The translations under genes and the position numbers were made by a program. Below the pieces are notes generated by a model. The model made no database searches. It had not been told where the DNA came from and was given only the letters and a program-made list of their open reading frames with translations. From positions 248,001-312,000 of the forward strand of contig CALNXQ010000005.1 in assembly GCA_942490535.1 (NCBI GenBank): 64,000 bases of DNA, read 5' to 3'. Shown here one piece after another: positions 43,327 through 52,718 of the stretch. Positions within the stretch are counted from its first letter, which is position 1; every line of letters starts with the position of its first letter. Source of the stretch: JAEINY01 sp942490535. Its GTDB lineage: Bacteria; Bacteroidota; Bacteroidia; Bacteroidales; Marinilabiliaceae.

Positions 43327-44796
43327 ATGAGTAAGTTGGAATCGTATTTCGATAAATATCGGAAGAATACAATTGGTTGGGATGCTAAGTTGCAGACACC
43401 CTATGGAGAGAAACCGCTGGTTTATGCCGATTGGATTGCGAGTGGGCGTTTATATGGCCCCATTGAAGACCTGATGAAAGAACGGATTGGGCCAATGGTC
43501 GCCAATACACATTCAGAGTCAAGTGATACAGGGATGATCATGACCAATATTTATAAGTTGGCGCATCAAACCATTAAGGAGCATGTGAATGCCGGTAGTG
43601 ATGACATCATTATTTCGGCTGGTTTTGGCATGACCAATGTTGTTAACAAATTACAGCGTATTTTGGGCATGCGTGTACCCGAGCAGGCAAAGCGATATTG
43701 CCATGTTCCGCCCGAGCACCGTCCGGTGGTGTTTATTACTCACTTAGAGCACCATTCTAATCATACTTCCTGGTTAGAAACCAATGCAGACGTAGTTGTA
43801 TTGGAGCCCGACGACCAGTTGTTGGTGAACCCTGATTCGCTTCGAAAAGAAATTAAGAAATATGAAAACCGAACCCTGAAAATTGGGTCCTTTAGTGCCT
43901 GCTCGAATGTAACGGGTGTTCGTGTGCCTTATTACGAATTGGCGCGCATCATGCATGAACATGGTGGTTTTTGTTTCGTCGATTTTGCAGCCTCAGCCCC
44001 TTACGACCCCATTGATATGCATCCAGAGGATGCAAAAGAAAGTTTAGATGCTATTTTCTTCTCACCGCATAAATTTCTGGGTGGTCCTGGTAGTTCCGGG
44101 GTGATGGTGTTTAATCGTTCCTTATACCATAATACAGCGCCTGATTGTTCCGGTGGAGGAACGGTCGACTGGACTAATCGATGGGGGAAATACCGGTACA
44201 TTGATGATATTGAAGCGCGCGAAGATGGCGGAACACCTGGATTTTTGCAAGCCATCAAATCCGCTTTGGTCATCAAGTTGAAGGAAGAAATGGGTAGCCA
44301 GAATATAAGGGCGCGTGAAGAAGAGATTGTATCCAAAATATTTCAAGAATTCCGTTCAATTCCCGGAATGAATATCTTGGCAGATAATGTGGAAGAACGT
44401 TTGGGGGCCATTTCGTTTTATCTTTCAGGGATTCATTTTAACCTGGTTGTGCGCTTGCTGAATGATCATTTTGGCATCCAGGTGCGCGGAGGGTGCTCTT
44501 GCGCAGGTACTTATGGTCATTATCTGTTACATGTAGATTATTATACATCCAATAAAATTACCAGTAAGATTGATAAGGGCGATCTGTCCGAAAAACCCGG
44601 ATGGATCCGTTTATCCATTCATCCTACCATGACGGATGAAGAAGTGGATTACATTATTCAAGGGATTCGTGCGGTGGCTGAAAATGTAGAAGAGATGGAG
44701 AAGGATTACGTGTACTCAGCTTGCCGGAACGAATATTATCATAAAGATCATCCGGCTAAAAAACCGCAGGATTATCATTCGTGGTTTCAATTTTAG
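43327..44796 (+). CDS. Class V aminotransferase (cysteine desulfurase/SufS-like fold)
   Basis: 489 residues. The PLP lysine lies in FFSPHKFLGGPGSSG, with ADWIASGRLYGP at the N-terminus, FITHLEHHSN as the cofactor-stacking region, FVDFAASAP and a C-terminal RGGCSCAGTYGHYLL loop bearing a cysteine pair. It is ~80 residues longer than IscS/SufS. The cysteine-containing loop suggests sulfur chemistry, but no Suf or Isc gene is nearby and other class V reactions are possible. Confidence 0.85.
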   Translation: MSKLESYFDKYRKNTIGWDAKLQTPYGEKPLVYADWIASGRLYGPIEDLMKERIGPMVANTHSESSDTGMIMTNIYKLAHQTIKEHVNAGSDDIIISAGFGMTNVVNKLQRILGMRVPEQAKRYCHVPPEHRPVVFITHLEHHSNHTSWLETNADVVVLEPDDQLLVNPDSLRKEIKKYENRTLKIGSFSACSNVTGVRVPYYELARIMHEHGGFCFVDFAASAPYDPIDMHPEDAKESLDAIFFSPHKFLGGPGSSGVMVFNRSLYHNTAPDCSGGGTVDWTNRWGKYRYIDDIEAREDGGTPGFLQAIKSALVIKLKEEMGSQNIRAREEEIVSKIFQEFRSIPGMNILADNVEERLGAISFYLSGIHFNLVVRLLNDHFGIQVRGGCSCAGTYGHYLLHVDYYTSNKITSKIDKGDLSEKPGWIRLSIHPTMTDEEVDYIIQGIRAVAENVEEMEKDYVYSACRNEYYHKDHPAKKPQDYHSWFQF

Positions 44797-44823
44797 GATA
44801 ATTAAAATATTCGTCTATTTTTG

Positions 44824-44854
44824 TGGTGAACCCAGTAGGGTTCACCATTTTTTT
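44824..44854 (+). terminator. Intrinsic terminator of the aminotransferase gene
   Basis: TGGTGAACCC, loop AGTA, GGGTTCACCA then TTTTTTT. Perfect 10-bp stem, immediately before the next gene. Confidence 0.9.
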
Positions 44855-44874
44855 AGGTGAAAATAGAAAATTCT

Positions 44875-46068
44875 ATGACGTTACACGAGGTCAATGATAA
44901 CCGCACAAGGAAGGCATTTTTAGAAGTTGTGAATTTGATTTATGACGGGGATTCGGCATATGTGCGTCCGCTTGATTTGTCTATTGAGGAGGTCTTTGAC
45001 CCGTCTAAAAATAGTTTCTTTTCACATGGGGAAGCGACTCGCTATATTCTTCAGGATGGAGATGCTGTGGTTGGTCGCGTGGCTGTATTTATCAATCATA
45101 AAAAGGCCAATGGTTATGATCAGCCCACTGGTGGTATGGGTTTTTTTGAATGTATTAACGATCAAAAAGCTGCTTGTGCATTATTTGATATCGCTGTCAA
45201 ATGGTTGTCCGAGCGGGGCATGGAAGCGATGGATGGGCCCATTAATTTTGGTGAGAATGATAATTTCTGGGGCTTGCTGGTGGAAGGATTTTCGCAGCCT
45301 GGTTTTGGGATGCAGTATAATCCGCCTTACTACCGTGACTTTTTTGAGTATTATGGATTTGAAAAGTACTATGAGCAGGTAACCAATCATCTGGATTTGA
45401 AAAAACCATTTCCGGAACGGTTTTGGAAGATTGCCGGTTGGGTGGTTCAAAAGGATGGATTTCATTTCAAACATTTTTCATGGCACAAAGCGGATCAGTT
45501 TATAAAGGATTTTGAGACGATTTATAATGATGCCTGGAAATTTCATGAGAATTTTACTCCCATTGATATTGGTGTTTTGAAAAATACCATGAAAAAGGCG
45601 AAAGCATTTATGTATCCGGAGTTGATTTGGTATGCCTATCATCAAAACGACCCCATCGGTTTTATTGTGATGTTTCCGGATATCAATCAAATTATCAAAT
45701 ATTTTAACGGCAAATTAACGCTGTGGAACAAATTACGATTTATTTGGCTGAAGTGGAGTAAAACCATGACGCGTACACGGGTGGTTATTTTGGGAGTACG
45801 TCCCAAGTACCAGCGCTCCGGTATTGAATCTGGCTTATTCTGGCAGTTGAAGGGAGTAATGGAGAAATTTCCACACATTCAGGAAATGGAACTTTCATGG
45901 GTTGGTGATTTTAATCCTAAGATGCGGGCCTTGCAGGAATCGCTGGGAGCTACCTTTGGGAAAAGACATATCACGTTTCGCTATTTGTTTGATCAAGAGA
46001 AGCGTGGTGCTGTAAAAGCGGCTACAATTCCGCTGGATACAAAATATCAGGATGGATTAATTGGTTAA
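44875..46068 (+). CDS. GNAT-like acyltransferase-family protein
   Basis: 397 residues from ATG at 44875; a GTG six codons earlier (44857) touches the terminator and is less likely. N-terminal part GRVAVFINHKKAN and GMGFFECINDQKAA resemble a GNAT domain; a second such core near VVILGVRPKYQRSGIESGLFW carries the acetyl-CoA-binding Q/RxxG-like loop. DGPINFGENDNFWG is typical of Bacteroidota homologues of unknown function. Substrate unknown. Confidence 0.7.
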   Translation: MTLHEVNDNRTRKAFLEVVNLIYDGDSAYVRPLDLSIEEVFDPSKNSFFSHGEATRYILQDGDAVVGRVAVFINHKKANGYDQPTGGMGFFECINDQKAACALFDIAVKWLSERGMEAMDGPINFGENDNFWGLLVEGFSQPGFGMQYNPPYYRDFFEYYGFEKYYEQVTNHLDLKKPFPERFWKIAGWVVQKDGFHFKHFSWHKADQFIKDFETIYNDAWKFHENFTPIDIGVLKNTMKKAKAFMYPELIWYAYHQNDPIGFIVMFPDINQIIKYFNGKLTLWNKLRFIWLKWSKTMTRTRVVILGVRPKYQRSGIESGLFWQLKGVMEKFPHIQEMELSWVGDFNPKMRALQESLGATFGKRHITFRYLFDQEKRGAVKAATIPLDTKYQDGLIG

Positions 46069-46124
46069 GGGAGTACGCTGGAGTGGCACATTTTTGAATT
46101 CTAAGTGATTAAATTATTTAAATC

Positions 46125-46157
46125 TTTTGCGGATTAAAAATTTATAATTTACCTTTG
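46125..46157 (+). promoter_or_regulatory. Promoter of rpmE2
   Basis: TTTTG (46125-46129), 20-bp spacer, TACCTTTG (46150-46157), an exact TAnnTTTG, 49 bp upstream of the start codon. Confidence 0.78.
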
Positions 46158-46205
46158 CAGCCTGTTAAAAGAGGATAATTTTAAGAAATATAAAAAAATA
46201 CGACA

Positions 46206-46469
46206 ATGAAACAGGGAATTCATCCGGATAATTACAGGTTAGTAGCATTTACTGACATGTCAAACGGGGATACGTTCATTACTCGTTCTACTGTTCAGAC
46301 TAAAGACGCTGTTGAAATCGATGGAGTTGAGTATCCACAAGTGAAAATTGAGATCTCAAGCTCTTCACATCCTTTCTACACAGGTAAGATGAAGTTAGTA
46401 GATACTGCAGGACGTGTTGATAAGTTTATGAGCAGATATCAAAAGCATTTTGAAGGACGTAAGAAGTAA
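46206..46469 (+). CDS. rpmE2: 50S ribosomal protein L31 type B
   Basis: 87 residues. MKQGIHPDNYRLVAFTDMS and SSSHPFYTGKMKLVDTAGRVDKF are typical of type B L31. There is no CxxC zinc site, so this is the C-minus form. It has its own promoter and terminator. Confidence 0.97.
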   Translation: MKQGIHPDNYRLVAFTDMSNGDTFITRSTVQTKDAVEIDGVEYPQVKIEISSSSHPFYTGKMKLVDTAGRVDKFMSRYQKHFEGRKK

Positions 46470-46492
46470 TTACTTCCAAAGAGATAGAAAAT

Positions 46493-46522
46493 AAGCTTCG
46501 GTTGTTCCGAGGCTTTTTTTTT
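46493..46522 (+). terminator. Intrinsic terminator of rpmE2
   Basis: AAGCTTCGG, loop TTGTT, CCGAGGCTT then T-run, one G-T pair in the stem. Confidence 0.88.
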
Positions 46523-46541
46523 ATAATAAAATTTACCAGCC

Positions 46542-47756
46542 ATGAATTTAGTTCTTTTTGATAATGAACAACGAGAGTCGTTGTTTCCGCTAACATTCAC
46601 CAGGCCACAAGCTGCAATACGTTCCGGTATTCTAACCATAAAAGAGAAGTGGGAATGGAATTTAGGAGTAACGGGGAGTTATTTGACAACGCCTGCTGTT
46701 GCTTTTAAGTATCCACTTGAGGTCACTTCAGATACCCTTTATATTGCGGGAAATATTCTACCTACCCCTGATTTGGTTGAGGCTGTGCAATCTTTGCAGC
46801 CCAATGAGGGATTGGTAAGAGCTGGGCAATTAATTGCCATCCGGGCGAATGAATCGGCTTGTCAAAAAATTCAAAATAAAGATTTTAAGGATTGGCAATT
46901 GCGTGTATGGGACGGGCATCTTAATCAGGTGTCGTATGCTCATCAGTTATTGCCCATTAATAAAAAGGAAATCGAAACTGATTTTCAATTGCTAACCTGT
47001 AAAAGGCAGTCTCAGGAAATTAGCGAGACGGTAACAATTGTGGGTGAGCATAAAAATCCTGATTATCGAAGCCGTATTTTTATTGAACCTGGTGCCGAAG
47101 TCGAGTATGCCTGGTTAAATCCGCAGGACGGTCCCATCTATATTGGTACGGATGCCAAAGTGCAGGAAGGCTCCATGTTACGTGGTCCAATTGCCTTGTG
47201 TGACTCGGCTCAAATAAATATGGGTGCTAAAATTTATGGTGGATCCACCATCGGACCCTGGTCTAAAGTCGGTGGTGAAATGTGCAACGCAATTATTTTA
47301 GGCTACTCGAATAAAGTGCATGACGGCTATCTGGGCGATTCAGTGTTGGGCGAGTGGTGTAATTTGGGAGCAGATACCAATACATCTAATCTGAAAAATG
47401 ATTATGCAGAAGTCAAATTATGGGATTATACCTGTGATCGGTTTCAAAAAACAGGATTGCAGTTTTGTGGTTTAATAATGGGCGACTATTCTCGTTGTGC
47501 CATTAATACATCCTTTAATTCAGGTACTATTGTTGGTGTTGGGTCTAATATTTTTGGGAGTGGTTTCCCGCGTAATTTTGTACCCTCTTTCGTAATTGGA
47601 GGACCGCAAGGGTATAAGAACAATGCACCAGCGGTTGTTAAGCGTACTGCTATGATGGCTATGAAACGACGAAATGTTGAATTTGGTCAGGCAGATGAGG
47701 TTATTATTGATGAGGTTTTCGGAGTAACCCAAAAGTACCGGACTTCTTTAAAATAG
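46542..47756 (+). CDS. GlmU-like putative sugar nucleotidyltransferase with left-handed beta-helix
   Basis: 404 residues. Opens MNLVLFDNEQRESLFPLTFTRP, as in the Bacteroidota GlmU-related family, where the usual nucleotide-binding GxGTR loop is absent. The C-terminal ~200 residues contain hexapeptide repeats of a left-handed beta-helix (AKIYGGSTIGPWSKVG, IFGSGFPRNFVPSF). Acyltransferase or nucleotidyltransferase activity is suggested by fold only. Confidence 0.82.
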   Translation: MNLVLFDNEQRESLFPLTFTRPQAAIRSGILTIKEKWEWNLGVTGSYLTTPAVAFKYPLEVTSDTLYIAGNILPTPDLVEAVQSLQPNEGLVRAGQLIAIRANESACQKIQNKDFKDWQLRVWDGHLNQVSYAHQLLPINKKEIETDFQLLTCKRQSQEISETVTIVGEHKNPDYRSRIFIEPGAEVEYAWLNPQDGPIYIGTDAKVQEGSMLRGPIALCDSAQINMGAKIYGGSTIGPWSKVGGEMCNAIILGYSNKVHDGYLGDSVLGEWCNLGADTNTSNLKNDYAEVKLWDYTCDRFQKTGLQFCGLIMGDYSRCAINTSFNSGTIVGVGSNIFGSGFPRNFVPSFVIGGPQGYKNNAPAVVKRTAMMAMKRRNVEFGQADEVIIDEVFGVTQKYRTSLK

Positions 47757-47774
47757 TTTTTGGCACGCTCATTG

Positions 47775-47800
47775 ACAACTAAGAGGTAGTTGTTTTTTTT
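47775..47800 (+). terminator. Intrinsic terminator of the GlmU-like gene
   Basis: ACAACTA, loop AGAGG, TAGTTGT then an eight-base T-run. Confidence 0.8.
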
Positions 47801-47854
47801 AGTCATGATTCAGACAAATTGTCATGTCTGATGAGTAAACGATGTTAATTCATT

Positions 47855-50308
47855 ATGGATAATAAAAGGTTTGATTTAGATAAGGTATTGATGTCAGACG
47901 TGTTTGAATCGGATGCAGAGTTTATTCCTATTGTAGCCGATGAGGATGAACAAAACGTCAGTGAATTTGAGGTGCCTGACATTTTGCCTATACTACCTTT
48001 ACGCAATACTGTTCTTTTTCCCGGAGTTATCATTCCTATTTCGTTGGGGCGGGAGAAATCACTGCAACTCGTTAAAGATATACAAAAATCGAAAGGCGTT
48101 TTTGGAGCTGTTGCTCAGCTTGATGTGAAGGTGGAGGATCCTTTGAAAGAGGATTTATATGAAGTGGGTACAGTAGCTAAGGTCATCAAAGTGTTGGAGA
48201 TGCCGGATAACTCCACTTCGGTCATTATTCAGGGGAAGCGTCGTTTTCGTCTGGATGAGTTGATTACCGATGATCCTTACCACCAAGCGAAAGTGACTGC
48301 TTTGGACGATATTCAGCCCATAGAGGAAAAGAAAGGTGAGTTTGATGCCATTATTAGTTCAGTAAAGGATCTTTCTTTGAGGGTTATCAAAGGTTCATCA
48401 AATGTGCCGCCGGAGGCTTCCTTTGCCGTTCGGAATATTGAAAATACTGGTTTCCTGATCAATTTTGTATCTTCCAATACGGAGCTAAAGGTTAAGGATA
48501 AGCAACGCTTATTAGAGTGTGATGATCTGTTGGAACGTGGTATGTTTTTGTTGGAACACCTGGCGCGTGAAGTGCAAATGGTGGAACTGAAAAATGATAT
48601 TCAAAGCAAGGTAAAACTCGATATTGATCAGCAGCAGCGTGAATACATGTTGCAACAGCAGATTAAAACCATTCAGGATGAACTGGGTAATAGTCCCATT
48701 GAACAGGAGGTTCGTGAGCTTAAAGAACGGGCTGAAAAGAAAAAATGGTCCAAAGAAGTGGGAGAGCTGTTCAAAAAGGAATTGGATAAATTGCAACGGT
48801 TGAATCCTGCTGCCGGCGAATACTCTGTTCAACACAACTATTTGCAGACGCTCATTGATCTGCCCTGGAATGAATTTACTAAAGATATTTATGACCTTAA
48901 AAGGGCCGAACGCATCTTGAATCGTGATCATTATGGTTTGGATAATGTCAAGGAGCGAATTCTAGAGCATTTGGCTGTGCTAAAGCTAAAAGGTGAATTA
49001 AAATCACCGATCATCTGTTTATATGGCCCTCCAGGAGTCGGAAAAACCTCTCTTGGAAAATCGGTGGCTGAAGCACTGGGACGCAAGTACGTGCGGATGT
49101 CATTAGGAGGGGTGCATGATGAAGCAGAAATACGCGGTCATCGCAAAACATATATTGGAGCCATGCCTGGTCGAATCATTCAAAGCATAAAAAAAGCTGG
49201 TGCGTCCAATCCTGTTTTTATTTTGGATGAAATTGATAAGATCAGTAATAGTTTCCATGGTGATCCGGCCTCTGCTTTGTTAGAAGTGCTCGATCCGGAG
49301 CAAAATGGAACGTTTCATGATAATTTCCTGGAAGTAGATTTTGACTTATCCAATGTGATGTTTGTGGCAACTGCCAATACATTAGGTAATATTGCCCAGC
49401 CTCTCTTAGACCGTATGGAGCTAATTGATGTGAGTGGTTACATATTGGATGAAAAAGTAGAGATTGCCAGGCGTCATCTGTTGTCGCAACAAATGGAGAA
49501 TCATGGTATTCCTAAAGGGGCTATTTCTATTAGCAAAAATGTGCTGGGTTATATTGTCGAGCATTATACACGTGAATCAGGGGTTCGAGAACTGAATAAG
49601 GTATTGGCCAAACTCTGTCGCAAACTGGCTCTTAAATTAGCCATGGACGAAGAGTTCAAGAAGAATCTGACGGTGAAGGATGCGGTGGCTTTTTTAGGAG
49701 TGGAACGATTCTCCAAGGATAAATGGCAAGATAATGAAACGCCAGGTGTGGTTACCGGTTTAGCCTGGACAGCCGTAGGTGGTGAGATTCTTTTTGTAGA
49801 AACCAGTTTGAGTAAAGGAAAAGGAAAACTGACCCTTACCGGAAATCTGGGAGATGTAATGAAGGAATCTGCAGTTTTGGCGTTGGAGTACTTAAGAGCA
49901 AATGCGGAAAATTTTGGTATTTCAGATGAGGCATTTGATGAGTGGAATGTGCATGTTCACGTGCCGGAAGGAGCTATTCCGAAGGATGGACCTTCAGCAG
50001 GTGTAACGATGGTTACTTCGCTGGCATCTGCTTTTACTCAGCGTAAAGTCAGAGAGCGATTAGCGATGACTGGTGAGATTACCTTACGTGGAAAGGTTTT
50101 GCCGGTTGGTGGTATTAAAGAGAAGATTTTGGCGGCTAAGCGGGCTGGTATTAAGAATATTATCTTATCATCTGAAAATCGAAAAGATATTGATGATATC
50201 AAAGATGTTTACCTGGAAGGGTTGGACTTTCATTTTGTCAAGCAAATATCTGAAGTGCTAGAAATTGCCCTTCTGAAAGAGAAAGTAAAAAAGGCATTGA
50301 ACGTATAA
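47855..50308 (+). CDS. lon: ATP-dependent protease Lon
   Basis: 817 residues, the usual size. N-terminal LAN domain (LPILPLRNTVLFPGV), AAA+ core with GPPGVGKTS and FILDEIDK, and the Ser-Lys protease domain with PKDGPSAGVT and the lysine in GGIKEKILAAKRAG. Degrades misfolded and regulatory proteins. Ends at a terminator shared with the convergent ADP-ribosylglycohydrolase-like gene. Confidence 0.98.
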   Translation: MDNKRFDLDKVLMSDVFESDAEFIPIVADEDEQNVSEFEVPDILPILPLRNTVLFPGVIIPISLGREKSLQLVKDIQKSKGVFGAVAQLDVKVEDPLKEDLYEVGTVAKVIKVLEMPDNSTSVIIQGKRRFRLDELITDDPYHQAKVTALDDIQPIEEKKGEFDAIISSVKDLSLRVIKGSSNVPPEASFAVRNIENTGFLINFVSSNTELKVKDKQRLLECDDLLERGMFLLEHLAREVQMVELKNDIQSKVKLDIDQQQREYMLQQQIKTIQDELGNSPIEQEVRELKERAEKKKWSKEVGELFKKELDKLQRLNPAAGEYSVQHNYLQTLIDLPWNEFTKDIYDLKRAERILNRDHYGLDNVKERILEHLAVLKLKGELKSPIICLYGPPGVGKTSLGKSVAEALGRKYVRMSLGGVHDEAEIRGHRKTYIGAMPGRIIQSIKKAGASNPVFILDEIDKISNSFHGDPASALLEVLDPEQNGTFHDNFLEVDFDLSNVMFVATANTLGNIAQPLLDRMELIDVSGYILDEKVEIARRHLLSQQMENHGIPKGAISISKNVLGYIVEHYTRESGVRELNKVLAKLCRKLALKLAMDEEFKKNLTVKDAVAFLGVERFSKDKWQDNETPGVVTGLAWTAVGGEILFVETSLSKGKGKLTLTGNLGDVMKESAVLALEYLRANAENFGISDEAFDEWNVHVHVPEGAIPKDGPSAGVTMVTSLASAFTQRKVRERLAMTGEITLRGKVLPVGGIKEKILAAKRAGIKNIILSSENRKDIDDIKDVYLEGLDFHFVKQISEVLEIALLKEKVKKALNV

Positions 50309-50312
50309 AACT

Positions 50313-50340
50313 AAGGGTCGGCATTTGCCGACCCTTTTTT
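50313..50340. terminator. Intrinsic terminator of lon
   Basis: AAGGGTCGGC, loop ATTT, GCCGACCCTT then TTTT. Perfect 10-bp stem; the T-run serves lon, while the minus-strand side has a weaker run (TTAGTTTTA). Confidence 0.9.
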
Positions 50341-51154
50341 ATACATATACAAATTTTAAAGCTCTCTGCCCACTTCTGATTTGATCATTAAAGTAATAAG
50401 CTTCAAATTGGTTGATAAGCGTGTTCATAGCAGGCTCTATCCGAGAAAGGGTTTTCCTTACCAGACATTTGGGAATGTGCTTGTAGTAAGCCTGTGCAAT
50501 GGCTCCAGTGATAGATGCAACGGTATTGGAAGCCCCCCCCATAGCAATGGCTTTTCGTAAAGCATCTTCGAAGTTTGAAGATTCAAAAAAAGCAATGAGG
50601 GCTAACGGAACTGGTGTGTTATGTCTTTGAGAAATGGTTTGGGCGTGATTTTTATAGTTGGTATGATCGATCTTGTTGTCCCACTGATCACTCAGGAAGC
50701 GACCAATTTGTTCCTTACTATGTCCCTCTTTGGCAAGGAAAATGCAGCCTGCCACCAGTTGTGTACCTTTAATCTTAGGTTCTGAAGCGTGGGTGACGTA
50801 GGTAGCTTTATGAGCTTCTTCAAGGGCTTCCTCCAGAGAATGCGCGGAGTATCCAATAGGGCTTATGCGCCGTGCAGCACCATCCCCCACACTATCGTAT
50901 TCGGAATGATGTTTGTCTGAAATTGCCCACTCCAGAAAAGCTTGTTTGTATCCCGCTTTAGGGAATTGGCGCACCCATTCCCTGAGCGCAGTTTCATATG
51001 GTTTGTGGTTTAATACGGCATCTGCCATGGCTAAAGTTAGAATCGTATCGTCAGTATAAGCAGATGAAGGTTTAAGTAGTTGAATTTCCTTTACTGGCAT
51101 GGGGGATTCAATGAATGCCGAGCCAATAATATCTCCTATTATCGCGCCTCTCAT
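50339..51154 (-). CDS. ADP-ribosylglycohydrolase-family protein with altered metal site
   Basis: 271 residues. The DraG/ARH fold is recognisable: GAIIGDIIGSAFE-like start, YTDDT (34-37) for the first metal site, GDGAARRISPIG and the terminal AIAQAYY. The second metal motif, normally GGDTDT, reads GGASNT (206-211), so both acidic ligands are missing. In studied relatives the two metals help remove ADP-ribose from proteins. The enzyme may use one metal, bind without cleaving, or have another substrate. Confidence 0.82.
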   Translation of the reverse strand: MRGAIIGDIIGSAFIESPMPVKEIQLLKPSSAYTDDTILTLAMADAVLNHKPYETALREWVRQFPKAGYKQAFLEWAISDKHHSEYDSVGDGAARRISPIGYSAHSLEEALEEAHKATYVTHASEPKIKGTQLVAGCIFLAKEGHSKEQIGRFLSDQWDNKIDHTNYKNHAQTISQRHNTPVPLALIAFFESSNFEDALRKAIAMGGASNTVASITGAIAQAYYKHIPKCLVRKTLSRIEPAMNTLINQFEAYYFNDQIRSGQRALKFVYV

Positions 51155-51431
51155 GTGGTGTGGTTAAAAGTTTATTAAAAGTTAGTTTTGGGTTAACAAA
51201 CAGAAAAAAAAGATACAAAATTTTTCTCTAAAAAGAATAATTGTTTTTGGTTAAATGGTTTAATATAATGCCTAAAGTGTCTAATTCGATGATTAGAATA
51301 CCGAAATAATTGATGAATCACATTAACGTTTTTTCTCGTCATTAAGTATATCAAAAGCTTTGCGAATGATTGAATTTTTTAGTGTTTTTTTCTAAAATTT
51401 TCAATAAATTAGTGAAAAAGGGATAAGCTGC

Positions 51432-52541
51432 ATGAATGATAAATTGAAATATTTCCTTTGGGTCATAGTCAGTGTGGTTTCTGTGGCGCTATTGTGGTAT
51501 TATAAATCAATTGTCCTTTTTTTGGTGGTGTCGGTTGTTTTATCTTTGATTGCCCGCCCTGTTTTTGATGCATTCAGACGCATAAAGATTCGAAAGTGGC
51601 ATCCTTCGAATGCGTTGGCTGCTTTTTTAACAACCCTGACGCTGTGGATTATTGTTATTGCTTTTTTGCGCTTAAGCATTCCTTTTATTATTCGGGAAAT
51701 TCAGTTTCTTTCCAATGTTGATCTGGACTTGGTGTTTAAGCGTATTGAAAAATTACAGGAGTCGTTGGTGATTCCCTTTGCCCATTCTGAATTTGGAAAA
51801 GCAGGCGTACTTCTTATACAAGAGCAATTAAAAGATGCGGTTTTGAATTTGTTTGATTTTTCCAGATTAAGTGATTTGGTCGCTTCTTTTGCCGGTTTTT
51901 TGGGTAATCTCTTCATTTTTGCGTTTTCTGTCACCTTCATTACTTTTTTCTTTTTAAAAGAAGAATGGCTTATTATCGAAGGGTTACTTCTTTTTATTCC
52001 TGTTTATTATGAAGAAGGATTAAGGCATATGCTTAATTCTATAAAGACCTTGTTGCGTCGCTATTTTATAGGAATTGTTCTGCAAATTACGCTTATCAGT
52101 GTTTTTGTAACCAGTGGTTTTGTAATTGTTGGTGTAGGGTTCGAACATGCCATTATAATTGGTTTGTTTTCCGGTTTTATAAATGTTATTCCTTATTTGG
52201 GACCTCTTATAGGTGGCTTTTTCGGCGTGTCAGTTGGACTGATTCTGTATGTCCAGCAAACTGTCCCGCCTGAGTTTTTTAGTTTTATGGGAGGTATTGT
52301 GCTGGTATTTGTGATTGTTCAGTTGCTGGATAACATGGTGTTTCAGCCTTATATCTTTTCTTCCAGTGTAAGGGCACATCCTCTTGAAATATTTTTGGTG
52401 ATTCTGATGGCTGGATATTTTGCTGGCATCATGGGCATGTTTCTTGCCATTCCGGTATATACGATTATCCGTGTTGTAGCGCGAGAATTCTTTTACAACT
52501 ATAAGTTGGTGAAAAAACTTACAGAAAAATTAAGGGAATAA
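51432..52541 (+). CDS. AI-2E family transporter (TqsA/PerM-like permease)
   Basis: 369 residues with about eight membrane segments. Family text includes SGFINVIPYLGPLIGG, preceded by a conserved loop, and the C-terminal MGMFLAIPVYTIIRVV. Family members include proteins linked to autoinducer-2 export and sodium/proton antiport; the substrate here is unknown. No luxS is in the window. Confidence 0.88.
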   Translation: MNDKLKYFLWVIVSVVSVALLWYYKSIVLFLVVSVVLSLIARPVFDAFRRIKIRKWHPSNALAAFLTTLTLWIIVIAFLRLSIPFIIREIQFLSNVDLDLVFKRIEKLQESLVIPFAHSEFGKAGVLLIQEQLKDAVLNLFDFSRLSDLVASFAGFLGNLFIFAFSVTFITFFFLKEEWLIIEGLLLFIPVYYEEGLRHMLNSIKTLLRRYFIGIVLQITLISVFVTSGFVIVGVGFEHAIIIGLFSGFINVIPYLGPLIGGFFGVSVGLILYVQQTVPPEFFSFMGGIVLVFVIVQLLDNMVFQPYIFSSSVRAHPLEIFLVILMAGYFAGIMGMFLAIPVYTIIRVVAREFFYNYKLVKKLTEKLRE

Positions 52542-52718
52542 GAGATTGCAATATCTTTTGTATTATATTTATGCCAGTCAAAACAATCATTGCATCAGTT
52601 TGTTAAGAATATTTGAAATTGTAATTGTTAAAAAACACCAAAAAGAGTAAAGAAATTACAAGTATTTGTGGGCATTGAAAGGCGGGGTATGACTTAATCT
52701 GGAGAAAACTATTTTGAA

